Shown: positions 56,525 to 64,000 of the stretch, piece by piece
How positions within the stretch are numbered: the stretch's first letter is position 1
How the letters are laid out: every line of letters begins with the position of its first letter
Source of the DNA: Acinetobacter sp. Ac_5812
GTDB lineage: Bacteria > Pseudomonadota > Gammaproteobacteria > Pseudomonadales > Moraxellaceae
Assembly (NCBI RefSeq): GCF_013072695.1
Contig: NZ_LXUK01000022.1
Span: 679,084-743,083, forward strand
Direction: 5' to 3'
Length of the DNA stretch: 64,000 nt
Notes under the pieces: model-generated
The model's database searches: none
Seen by the model: the letters and a program-made list of their open reading frames with translations, nothing else
Told to the model about the DNA's origin: nothing
Position numbers and translations under genes: made by a program

Positions 56525-57850
56525 ATGCAGTCAGAACAGATCCAACAACTTGTAGCAGCATATCCAATTGTTAAAGACCTGATTGAGCTCAAAGAGACAG
56601 TTTGGTTTAACCCTAATTTCACCACGCTAGATGAAGGTTTACCTTATGTTGGGCTTAATCAATCAGATATTGATGATGCCCGGGATCGCTTAGCACGTTT
56701 TGCACCTTACTTGATGGCTGTCTTTCCTGAAACGCTTGCGACGAAAGGTATTATCGAATCTGAGCTGATCGATATCCTGAATATGCAACAGCATCTTGAG
56801 GCTCACTTTAATCAAAAAATAGCTGGAAAGCTATGGCTCAAAAAAGACAGTCATCTACCCATCTCTGGATCGATTAAGGCACGTGGTGGTATCTATGAAG
56901 TGCTTTATCGAGCGGAGCAACTTGCTATACAAGCTGAACTGCTCAGCGTTCAAGATGATTACACCAAGCTAAACAGCCCTGAATTTAGAGGTTTTTTTGG
57001 TCAATATAGTATTGCCGTCGGTTCAACAGGTAATCTCGGACTCTCCATTGGCATTATGAGCGCAAAATTAGGCTTTGATGTGACAGTACATATGTCAGCA
57101 GATGCCCGCCAATGGAAAAAGGACAAGTTACGTTCACATGGTGTAAATGTCATTGAATATGATCAAGATTATGGCGTAGCTGTAGAGCAAGGCCGAAAAG
57201 CAGCATCAGAAAATCCAAATTGTTTTTTTATTGATGATGAAAATTCTCGCACTCTATTTCTAGGATATTCAGTCGCAGGTGAACGCATAAAACAACAATT
57301 AAAACAAAAAGAGATTGTTGTTGATCAAGATCATCCTCTATTTGTTTACTTGCCTTGTGGCGTTGGTGGCGGCCCAGGTGGTGTTGCATTTGGCTTAAAA
57401 ATGGCACTGGGCGATCATGTGCATTGTATTTTTGCCGAACCCACTCATTCCCCATGTATGTTACTCGGCGTATCCACTGGTTTACATGATGAAATTTCCG
57501 TTCAGGATATTGGTATTGACAATATCACTGCTGCTGATGGTTTAGCCGTGGGTCGTGCCTCTGGTTTTGTTGGTCGAGCCATGCAACGGCTGTTAGATGG
57601 CTTTTATACGCTTGATGATCAGAGCATGTATCGCTTGCTCGGAATGCTCAACCAGTCTGAAAACTTGAAACTTGAACCTTCCGCACTTGCAGGTATGTTG
57701 GGTCCGATTTTAGTCAACAGAAATCAACGCTATGCGGCTTTACATCAATTTACTGAGCAGCAATTACAAAATGCCAATCACATCGTTTGGGCAACAGGCG
57801 GTGGCATGGTTCCTAAACAGGAAATGGAAAATTATCTGGCAAAAGCATGA
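56525..57850 (+). CDS. dsdA: D-serine dehydratase
   Basis: 441 residues from the ATG at 56525. A PLP enzyme converting D-serine to pyruvate and ammonia. The PLP lysine is K118 in SGSIKARGG, the same position as E. coli DsdA, which supports this start over one 22 codons upstream. The phosphate-binding loop is GVGGGPGG. No dsdX/dsdC neighbours; the nearby LysR gene is convergent and paired with a transporter instead. Confidence 0.93.
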   Translation: MQSEQIQQLVAAYPIVKDLIELKETVWFNPNFTTLDEGLPYVGLNQSDIDDARDRLARFAPYLMAVFPETLATKGIIESELIDILNMQQHLEAHFNQKIAGKLWLKKDSHLPISGSIKARGGIYEVLYRAEQLAIQAELLSVQDDYTKLNSPEFRGFFGQYSIAVGSTGNLGLSIGIMSAKLGFDVTVHMSADARQWKKDKLRSHGVNVIEYDQDYGVAVEQGRKAASENPNCFFIDDENSRTLFLGYSVAGERIKQQLKQKEIVVDQDHPLFVYLPCGVGGGPGGVAFGLKMALGDHVHCIFAEPTHSPCMLLGVSTGLHDEISVQDIGIDNITAADGLAVGRASGFVGRAMQRLLDGFYTLDDQSMYRLLGMLNQSENLKLEPSALAGMLGPILVNRNQRYAALHQFTEQQLQNANHIVWATGGGMVPKQEMENYLAKA

Positions 57851-57872
57851 GTATGTTTTAGTTAGCAACATA

Positions 57873-57902
57873 GAAACAGAGAGGTTCCGTCTTCTCTGTT
57901 TT
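57873..57902. terminator. bidirectional terminator between dsdA and the LysR gene
   Basis: AAACAGAGA pairs with TCTCTGTTT around a 12-base loop, flanked by T and A tracts. Confidence 0.65.
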
Positions 57903-57910
57903 CATTTGTG

Positions 57911-58819
57911 CTAAACCAGTATTTCCTCTCTTTTCTCAAGCTGCTGATTCATGCCTTTCACATGTTCAACGAAATGATGCATATTGGTTGCCCATGTGTT
58001 CGTATCACGATGCGCAATAAGATAGGTATTGATCTGAGCTGTAGCTGAGCCAATGGGATGAATCTTCACACTTTGAGCAAAATGGGATTGCTGTACATAG
58101 CTCATTGGCAAAATTGCAAGGCCAACATCTAAACTGACACAGCTAGTAATACCATCCAAACTGCCCATTTCAATCACATTGGCTGCGGGTAAATGATGTG
58201 CAGATAAAAACTGATCAATGGCTTTGCGGTAGCTGCAGCCCTGCTTAAAGGCAATGAATTTCTTTTGAATCAAATATTCATTTGTAAGTTGTGCTGGCGC
58301 ATGCTTGGAAGAAATCAGCACCAATTGCTCGGTCCAGACATGTAAATTAAACATCCCGTCAATCGGTGCATGATGTGCTACAAATGCACAATCCAGCTTG
58401 GATGCATGGACTAAATCAATTAAATCTCGTGTGGGTGCTGTCGATAATGCAAAAGGAAAGCCTGGACTGTGCTGTTGTAAATCGCGAAACAATGATGGCA
58501 GTCGTACGGCTGCCGTGGTCTCCATACTTCCGATTTCCAAAGGGAGATTGACTGCGAGATGACGATCGGAAAAACTATCCAAGATCTCTTTTTGTAGATG
58601 CAGCATTTTTTCAGCATAACCATACAGCTGCTGCCCAGCTCTGGTGGGTTGGATGGGGCTCTGACGATGTAGAAGTTCTACATTCAATTCTGTTTCCAGT
58701 TTTTTGATATGACTGGTGACATTGGATTGTACGGTATAGAGTGTTTTTGCCGCCTCGGAAAAACTTCCTAACTTCACCACCATCATAAAAATTTCTAAAG
58801 ATTTAATCTGCATCGCCAT
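57911..58819 (-). CDS. LysR-family transcriptional regulator
   Basis: About 302 residues, with ATG at 58819 or 58813 (MQIKSLEIFM); the longer frame begins with GTG. The N-terminal winged helix has GSFSEAAKTLYTVQSNVTSHIKKLE, and a C-terminal periplasmic-binding-like domain follows. It is divergent from the YbfB-type transporter gene, its likely target. Confidence 0.88.
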   Translation of the reverse strand: MAMQIKSLEIFMMVVKLGSFSEAAKTLYTVQSNVTSHIKKLETELNVELLHRQSPIQPTRAGQQLYGYAEKMLHLQKEILDSFSDRHLAVNLPLEIGSMETTAAVRLPSLFRDLQQHSPGFPFALSTAPTRDLIDLVHASKLDCAFVAHHAPIDGMFNLHVWTEQLVLISSKHAPAQLTNEYLIQKKFIAFKQGCSYRKAIDQFLSAHHLPAANVIEMGSLDGITSCVSLDVGLAILPMSYVQQSHFAQSVKIHPIGSATAQINTYLIAHRDTNTWATNMHHFVEHVKGMNQQLEKREEILV

Positions 58820-58921
58820 CACTATTAGAGATAATTCGTATCAATTCAAATCATTTTACATGATTAATAGCGCTTGTTTAAATAGACATTCATATCTCAA
58901 CACCCAAAGATGGTTTAAACA

Positions 58922-59047
58922 ATGTCTGGTACTAAGTTGCTATTTTTAATCTGTATTTTGAGTTTCTTTAGCTATGGACTTTATTTACTTGATTACAAAT
59001 TTCTTGCCAAGGCTCCACCTCTAGAACACATGCGTCATAGCGACTAA
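58922..59047 (+). CDS. small single-pass membrane protein
   Basis: 41 residues: MSGTKLLFLICILSFFSYGL then a short hydrophilic tail ending EHMRHSD. One hydrophobic helix at residues 5-25. The ribosome site is weak (AGATGG). It lies 19 bases before the transporter start, so it could be a co-transcribed small partner or a leader. Uncertain. Confidence 0.5.
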   Translation: MSGTKLLFLICILSFFSYGLYLLDYKFLAKAPPLEHMRHSD

Positions 59048-59066
59048 GGTTTGGAATAAACACGTC

Positions 59067-60218
59067 ATGACAGAACTAGGAAAAAACAGCAGCAGCTCAC
59101 TACAATCAGCAAGCTGTGCCGCACTGATTATGGCAATTGGTATGGGTTTCGGGCGCTTTGCTTTTACGGCAGTTTACCCACATATGATTGATGAAGGCAT
59201 CATCAATTTACAGCATGCCAGCTTAGCTGCTTCAGCGAACTATGCAGGCTATTTATTTGGGGCTTTATTTGCGATCAAGATTAAATCCCAGCAGAGTTAT
59301 CTCGGTAGCATTATTGCCACTTTGGGTACGGTAGTTTGTCTGATCCTACTCAGCTGTATTGACACGATTGGCCTGATCATCTTGATTCGTGGTTTGGCTG
59401 GGGTTTTTAGTGCTTTCGCCATGGTATCCGCCTCATTATGGTTGCTCGAACAGCAGAAACAAACACATCAAGCCCCTATTTTGTATGCAGGAGTTGGTCT
59501 CGGGATTGCCCTCTCTGCCGAGCTTTTGGTTTTTGGCACACATCTGAGTTGGCACAGCAAAATACTGTGGTTATTGCTCGGTCTATCAAGTCTGGTCTTT
59601 AGCTGTATTGCAATGTTTGGTTTATCACAGGCTCAACAACCTAACGCTGTTTCAACTCAGCAGATCTTGAGTACAAATCGCAAAGCTCCCCATGCCTACG
59701 CCCTAATTCTGATTTATGCCTTGGCTGGTTTTGGCTACATCATTACCGCAACCTATTTACCTTTGCTGGTCAAACAGGCCTTACCGAATATTGATGCAGC
59801 ACAGATCTGGGCGATCTTCGGCTTGGGTGCGATCCCTTCCTGTTTTTTTTGGCATTATCTCCATGACAGACTTGGGACTCGAATCGCTTTAGCTTCTAAT
59901 CTGGGAGTACAGGCTGTCGGCGTTGTATTACCCATCATGCTGCCAACCGCGTTGGGTTATCTGTTGAGCGCATTACTGGTGGGTGGAACCTTTATGGGAA
60001 CTGTGACCATTGCTATGCCTGTGGCGCAGCGAATCGCTCGTCAAAGCAAAAGTAATTTAATTGCCATTATGACCGTCGTCTATGGCCTCGGTCAGATCAT
60101 CGGGCCAATCACAGCAAATGCCCTATTTACAATCTATCATACACTCAACAGTTCACTGATAACCGCAGCGACTGCATTATTGATTGCAACACTGATTAGC
60201 CTTAAATCAGTTAAGTAG
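59067..60218 (+). CDS. YbfB/YjiJ-family MFS transporter
   Basis: 383 residues, about 12 transmembrane helices, with the family's N-terminal IGMGFGRFAFTAVYPHM and the C-terminal VYGLGQIIGPITAN. The substrate is unknown. It is divergent from the LysR regulator and convergent with mobA. Confidence 0.88.
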   Translation: MTELGKNSSSSLQSASCAALIMAIGMGFGRFAFTAVYPHMIDEGIINLQHASLAASANYAGYLFGALFAIKIKSQQSYLGSIIATLGTVVCLILLSCIDTIGLIILIRGLAGVFSAFAMVSASLWLLEQQKQTHQAPILYAGVGLGIALSAELLVFGTHLSWHSKILWLLLGLSSLVFSCIAMFGLSQAQQPNAVSTQQILSTNRKAPHAYALILIYALAGFGYIITATYLPLLVKQALPNIDAAQIWAIFGLGAIPSCFFWHYLHDRLGTRIALASNLGVQAVGVVLPIMLPTALGYLLSALLVGGTFMGTVTIAMPVAQRIARQSKSNLIAIMTVVYGLGQIIGPITANALFTIYHTLNSSLITAATALLIATLISLKSVK

Positions 60219-60223
60219 ATCCA

Positions 60224-60850
60224 TTAACCTGAAATAGATTGTTTAAAAACCTTCATCTGCTTGTATTGTTGCAACTCATCTAAGGAGTTAATACTATGAC
60301 AAAACAGGCTTTGTTTTTGAAATGCGATCGTCTGTGCATTCAATTGTTTAAAACAATCTCGCAAGCTGAGTTTGTTCTCAGCGATTGCTTGTTCCAACAC
60401 CGACAAACTTTCTCGCTTTAGCAAACAAAATGGATATAAAGCATCTCCATTCATTGTGACGTACGCCACCTGTGCTTGAGGAGTCTTGTGTAAAGCTCGA
60501 TGAAGTTTGACTAAAACCTGATTTGGTATATAGGTGACGTCGCATGGAATAAATAAAACACAGTCAGATTCTACATGTGACCATGCGCTTTTCATGCCCA
60601 TTAATGGGCCTAAAAAACCATGCTGATCATCGGCATAGCATTGAATATCTGGTTCAATCTGTTGGTAAATCGAACGATCACGATGGCTATTCACCCAAAT
60701 ATGTTGTACTTGGGTCTTAAAGTGCTCAGAAATTTTTAACAGTTGAATCTGATCATCGAACTGTTGCAGTAGCTTGTTCACGCCATTCATACGGCGCGCT
60801 TGCCCTCCCGCCAAAATCACCAAATCTGTAGCGGGATATTCTGTATTCAT
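60224..60850 (-). CDS. mobA: molybdenum cofactor guanylyltransferase MobA
   Basis: 208 residues. It attaches GMP to molybdopterin to make the bis-MGD cofactor used by nitrate reductases. The nucleotide motif is ILAGGQARRMNGVNK and the metal-binding Asp is in FIPCDVTYIP. It overlaps nasA by 4 bases (ATGA), coupling cofactor maturation to the enzyme that needs it. Confidence 0.92.
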   Translation of the reverse strand: MNTEYPATDLVILAGGQARRMNGVNKLLQQFDDQIQLLKISEHFKTQVQHIWVNSHRDRSIYQQIEPDIQCYADDQHGFLGPLMGMKSAWSHVESDCVLFIPCDVTYIPNQVLVKLHRALHKTPQAQVAYVTMNGDALYPFCLLKRESLSVLEQAIAENKLSLRDCFKQLNAQTIAFQKQSLFCHSINSLDELQQYKQMKVFKQSISG

Positions 60851-63627
60851 GCTTCTGCCTCCAGTTGACAGGTTTTGATTAAGCCACGAATTTCAGGTAA
60901 GCAGGAACCACAATTTCCGCCTGCTTTTAAACATGCAGTGACTTGTTTTTCATGCGTGATATTTTGCATTTTAATGGCTTCAATAATCTTATTTTTACCC
61001 ACTTTAAAGCAACTACAGACCAATGGTCCATCATTATTTGCAGCGGACATTGGCATACCAGCTAGCAGTGCTTTACGATGCAAGGCACTTAATCGTTCAC
61101 GTTTGAATAGGCTAGCCACCCAATCCCGATCAGGCAATAAATCGACAGGCGCAATATATAAACTGGCAACCAGAATACCGTCTTTTAAAATCACACTATG
61201 GCTGAGCTGCGATGAAATATCCTCCAGACTTAACCATTCATAGGTTTCATCGACAAAAGGCAGGAAGCTTTTCAGATTCTTTTGGGTCTCATCGATACTG
61301 TGACGATCAGCAATTTCATAACGGATGGCTTTTGCAGTTTTGATCTTGGTCCACCATGCACAATTTTGCAATGAAGCTTTAATCTGATGTTCAAAGCCTT
61401 CACGTACATAGAGCACGCCTTGCCAAGTGGTATGGAACGGTTGAATTGCAACAGGGGTATGTTTAAATTCAGGTTCGCCTGAAATCGCATCCACCACAGG
61501 ATTGACCACTTTACCAATCCGCGCATCAGAAGCGACTTGCTCAGTCCAGTGAATCGGTGCAAAGATTTGACCACGACGCACCCCTTGTGCCAAGGTCACA
61601 CGCAGCACACAACGGCCCCATTCCGAGCGAACTTCAACCAAAGCTTTATCACGAATACCAAATTTTAACGCATCATTCGGGTGAATCTCACAAAATGGTT
61701 CAGCGCGGTGTGTGGTGAGATTTGCCGATAAACCCGTGCGAGTCATGGTATGCCACTGATCACGAATCCGCCCCGTATTCAATACCAATGGATAATCTTC
61801 AGAGATAGCATGCACTGGATCGATGGCAACAGTGGGAATCAGTTTGGCTTTTTTATTTTTATGGCTAAAACGCCCCCGATCAAACAGCTGTTCAACCGCA
61901 ACACTTTGACCTTTCTCCCAGACAGGCCATTGGATTGGGCGCAGATGGTTATATTCATCAAGACTTAGATTCATTAAACCTTTTAAATTGAAATAACGGA
62001 AATTTTCAACTTGGTCTCGTTGGTCAACACTGGCATTTTGATAAGCCGATAAAGCCGCATGTTCATTAAAAATGTCACAGGCATGATTAAAATCAAAACC
62101 ATTAAATCCTAGTTTTTTCGCAACCTGAGCCACCGCCCACCAATCCGCTTTGGCTTGCTTTGGCGGATTTAAAAAAGCACGTTGTCGTGAGATACGGCGT
62201 TCAGAATTAGTGACTGTGCCATCTTTTTCCCCCCAACCCAGCGCAGGTAACAATACATCTGCATAAGCCGTGGTATCGGTATCTGCACAAATATCTGATA
62301 CCACGACAAACTCACAGTTTTCCAATGCACGTTTGACTTGATCTGCATCGGGTAAGCTCACCACAGGATTGGTTGCCATAATCCAAATCGCTTTGATTTT
62401 GCCGCTTTCCACTGCTTGGAATAAATCAACTGCTTTTAAGCCTGCTTGCTTGGCAATCACAGGGCTGTTCCAGAAATCTTGTACCAATTTTTGATGTGAA
62501 AGATTGTCCAAATCCAGATGTGCAGCCAACATATTGGCGAGTCCACCCACCTCACGACCGCCCATGGCATTGGGTTGACCCGTCATAGAAAATGGCGCTG
62601 CACCTAATTTGCCAATTTTCCCAGTCAGTAAATGGCAGTTAATAATGCTATTGGCTTTATTCACCCCTTGAGAGGATTGATTAACCCCCATCGAAAATAA
62701 GGTGATCACTTTTTCTGTTTGCGCAAATTTATCAAAAAACAGTTGTAATTTTTCTGCGGATATTCCTGTGCGTTTCACTAAAGCACTAACATCTTGCTCA
62801 CTTTCACTCGCGGCTAAAAGTGCCGCTAAACCTTCGGTATAGGTCTCTACAAAATGCTGATCGATACAATCATTGTGATATAAATACTGAAACAAGCCGT
62901 TAAATAAAGCCACATCCTGACCCGGTAAGATCGGCAAATGTAAATCCGCTTGCTCACAGGTACTGGTAAAACGAGGGTCAACCACAACTACAAATAAATC
63001 TGGATTCTTGCTTTTGGCCTGCATGATGCGTTGATACAGAACAGGATGACACCATGCCGTATTGGAGCCGACTAAAACTACCATGTCAGTATGTTCAAAA
63101 TCTTCATAACTGGCTGGAACAATATCTTCACCAAAAGCCCGTTTATGTGCCGCAACCGCAGATGACATACATAAGCGTGAATTGGTATCAATATTGGCAG
63201 TGCCTAAATAGCCTTTTACAAACTTATTCACCACATAATAGTCTTCTGTCAACAATTGACCTGAGACATAAAATGCAACACTGTCTGCTCCATACTGATC
63301 AATACACGCTTGAAACTGCTCTGCAATTTTCTCGATGGCCTGATCCCAAGTCGTCACTTGACGATAGTTTTTACGGCCAAACATAGGCTGTAAGACTCGG
63401 GTTTCCAAGCCCAACGTATCTGCAAGATTGCTGCCCTTGATACACAACCGTCCAAAGTTTGAAGGATGATTCATATCACCGGCGACTTGTACCGTCGTGC
63501 CATGCGTTTTATGTTGCACACTGACATCCACACCACAGCCCACGCCACAATAGGGACATGTTGTTTTTGTTATGATTGTTTCTGCTTGATCGGAGCGACT
63601 GTGTTCTAAAATTTGAATACTGTTCAT
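60847..63627 (-). CDS. nasA: assimilatory nitrate reductase catalytic subunit
   Basis: 926 residues of the Nas/Nap type. N-terminal [4Fe-4S] site C24, C27, C31 and C62 (CPYCGVGCGVDV, GRLCIKG), the bis-MGD domains, and a C-terminal BFD-like [2Fe-2S] module with CSCFKVGKN and CLKAGGNCGSCLPE. Cytosolic, no signal peptide. GGGG lies 7 bases before the ATG. mobA is coupled downstream and another reductase gene ends about 270 bases upstream. Confidence 0.94.
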   Translation of the reverse strand: MNSIQILEHSRSDQAETIITKTTCPYCGVGCGVDVSVQHKTHGTTVQVAGDMNHPSNFGRLCIKGSNLADTLGLETRVLQPMFGRKNYRQVTTWDQAIEKIAEQFQACIDQYGADSVAFYVSGQLLTEDYYVVNKFVKGYLGTANIDTNSRLCMSSAVAAHKRAFGEDIVPASYEDFEHTDMVVLVGSNTAWCHPVLYQRIMQAKSKNPDLFVVVVDPRFTSTCEQADLHLPILPGQDVALFNGLFQYLYHNDCIDQHFVETYTEGLAALLAASESEQDVSALVKRTGISAEKLQLFFDKFAQTEKVITLFSMGVNQSSQGVNKANSIINCHLLTGKIGKLGAAPFSMTGQPNAMGGREVGGLANMLAAHLDLDNLSHQKLVQDFWNSPVIAKQAGLKAVDLFQAVESGKIKAIWIMATNPVVSLPDADQVKRALENCEFVVVSDICADTDTTAYADVLLPALGWGEKDGTVTNSERRISRQRAFLNPPKQAKADWWAVAQVAKKLGFNGFDFNHACDIFNEHAALSAYQNASVDQRDQVENFRYFNLKGLMNLSLDEYNHLRPIQWPVWEKGQSVAVEQLFDRGRFSHKNKKAKLIPTVAIDPVHAISEDYPLVLNTGRIRDQWHTMTRTGLSANLTTHRAEPFCEIHPNDALKFGIRDKALVEVRSEWGRCVLRVTLAQGVRRGQIFAPIHWTEQVASDARIGKVVNPVVDAISGEPEFKHTPVAIQPFHTTWQGVLYVREGFEHQIKASLQNCAWWTKIKTAKAIRYEIADRHSIDETQKNLKSFLPFVDETYEWLSLEDISSQLSHSVILKDGILVASLYIAPVDLLPDRDWVASLFKRERLSALHRKALLAGMPMSAANNDGPLVCSCFKVGKNKIIEAIKMQNITHEKQVTACLKAGGNCGSCLPEIRGLIKTCQLEAEA

Positions 63628-63724
63628 GACTGCCCCTTTTACCTAGTTAATCTTTTTAAAGATGCTTACTCTCGGGAGTCTTACCGAGTTTTTATCTTAT
63701 TTTCAGGCTAAGCCTTCGGCTCGA

Positions 63725-63750
63725 CCTACTTTTCTTTCGGGAAAAGTAGG
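63725..63750. repeat. REP-like perfect hairpin
   Basis: CCTACTTTTC and GAAAAGTAGG form a perfect 10-base stem around TTTCGG. I recall this sequence as a recurrent intergenic element in Acinetobacter; copy number in this genome cannot be counted from here. Confidence 0.6.
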
Positions 63751-63760
63751 CAAAACCATT

Positions 63761-63848
63761 GTCATCTGCAAAACCTGTTCTCTTCTGTCACCTACTTAGG
63801 TTCATCGCAGAAACATTTCTTACAAAAACCATGCAGGTTGCAGATGAC
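63761..63848. repeat. long imperfect inverted repeat
   Basis: Arms GTCATCTGCAAAACCTG (63761-63777) and CAGGTTGCAGATGAC (63834-63848) match as inverted copies with a two-base gap, around 56 bases. It lies next to the REP-like hairpin and may belong to the same element. Confidence 0.5.
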
Positions 63849-63897
63849 TTTTCCGAGTATCAAACTACTTACATAGGAATTTAATTTCTTAGAAATA

Positions 63898-64000
63898 TTA
63901 CCCTGCCTTTTTCATTGCAAAATCCTTACCAAATAACAGCTTGTTTCTAAATGTAGAAACGGGTGTTTGATCTGCAATCAACTCGGCATACCACATGCCA
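63898..64000 (-). CDS. 3' end of a reductase gene, probably nitrite/nitrate reductase FAD subunit (partial)
   Basis: The last 33 codons and stop of a gene entering from the right edge: GMWYAELIADQTPVSTFRNK, then LLFGKDFAMKKAG. The WY.ELI....S..R..L.FG pattern resembles the end of the FAD/NAD-binding part of NirB-type reductases as I recall them. If so, the gene would be a split FAD protein in the nitrate assimilation operon. The fragment is too short for certainty. Confidence 0.55.
   Translation of the reverse strand, partial: GMWYAELIADQTPVSTFRNKLLFGKDFAMKKAG

Larger units (their letters stand above)
63628..63897 (-). promoter_or_regulatory. nasA leader with several hairpins
   Basis: 270 bases with three self-complementary elements: CTCGG...CCGAG near 63673-63690, the 63725-63750 stem, and the 63761/63848 arms. 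Nitrate genes in relatives are controlled by NasT/NasR antitermination through leader hairpins, so an attenuator is possible; repeat-element origin is the alternative. Confidence 0.35.

Noticed and set aside
1-64000. CRISPR arrays, insertion sequences, prophage genes, tRNA or rRNA genes.
   Set aside because: I found no regular spaced repeats, transposase or phage proteins, or cloverleaf-type sequences in the window.

Overview
The window looks like chromosome from a non-baumannii Acinetobacter. The sequence is AT-rich. It carries a divergent alkM/alkR alkane hydroxylase locus, the gammaproteobacterial pyrH-frr-uppS-cdsA-dxr-rseP-bamA-skp-lpxD-fabZ-lpxA envelope operon, an ntrBC pair, a moaA-moaD-moaE-moaCB-moeA molybdenum cofactor operon and an assimilatory nitrate reductase. 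I saw no tRNA, rRNA, CRISPR array, insertion sequence or prophage. Gene assignments rest on motifs read in the sequence and on knowledge of families; no database search was run.

Layout: (1) 0-2.6 kb: two tandem acyl-CoA dehydrogenase genes, the first lacking the usual catalytic Glu. (2) 2.6-8.3 kb: a dsbG-tlpA-dsbD oxidative folding operon, divergent from an OmpR-type two-component system, in the same arrangement as the DsbRS locus of Pseudomonas aeruginosa. (3) 8.3-12.2 kb: gor, cut by an in-frame TAA that removes the catalytic HPT tail, then alkM/alkR. (4) 12.3-24.6 kb: the envelope and isoprenoid operon plus rimO, all on the minus strand. (5) 24.6-36.1 kb: ntrBC behind a strong sigma-54 promoter candidate, a TetR gene, argF, a phosphatase-like gene, ispF, an LprI-like exported protein, dadA under a tandem glycine riboswitch, fumC behind a possible Fur box, and an epimerase-like protein whose SDR lysine is Gln. 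(6) 36.1-40.4 kb: tusDCBE, a divergent EamA/MocR pair with two inverted-repeat operators, and an HxlR regulator. (7) 40.5-48.1 kb: Moco synthesis, a molybdopterin oxidoreductase and a MaoC-like dehydratase.

(8) 48.2-56.5 kb is the accessory and least understood part. It holds a relic of a short-chain dehydrogenase, a haem-oxygenase-like diiron enzyme gene that looks frameshifted at its start, and a run of small hydrophilic or stress-type genes: a Gln/Asn-rich protein, two proteins sharing one WEQAK-type domain, two paralogues beginning MPQYLK, a lipoprotein, a DUF421/YetF membrane protein with a zinc ribbon, and a hemerythrin. Long AT-rich gaps separate them. The two internal paralogue pairs suggest local duplication and a shared envelope, desiccation or oxidative stress role (inference). 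(9) 56.5-64 kb: D-serine dehydratase, a LysR regulator with a divergent YbfB-type transporter, and nasA-mobA, which consumes the cofactor made in region 7. The window ends in the 3' end of a further nitrite/nitrate-assimilation type reductase gene.
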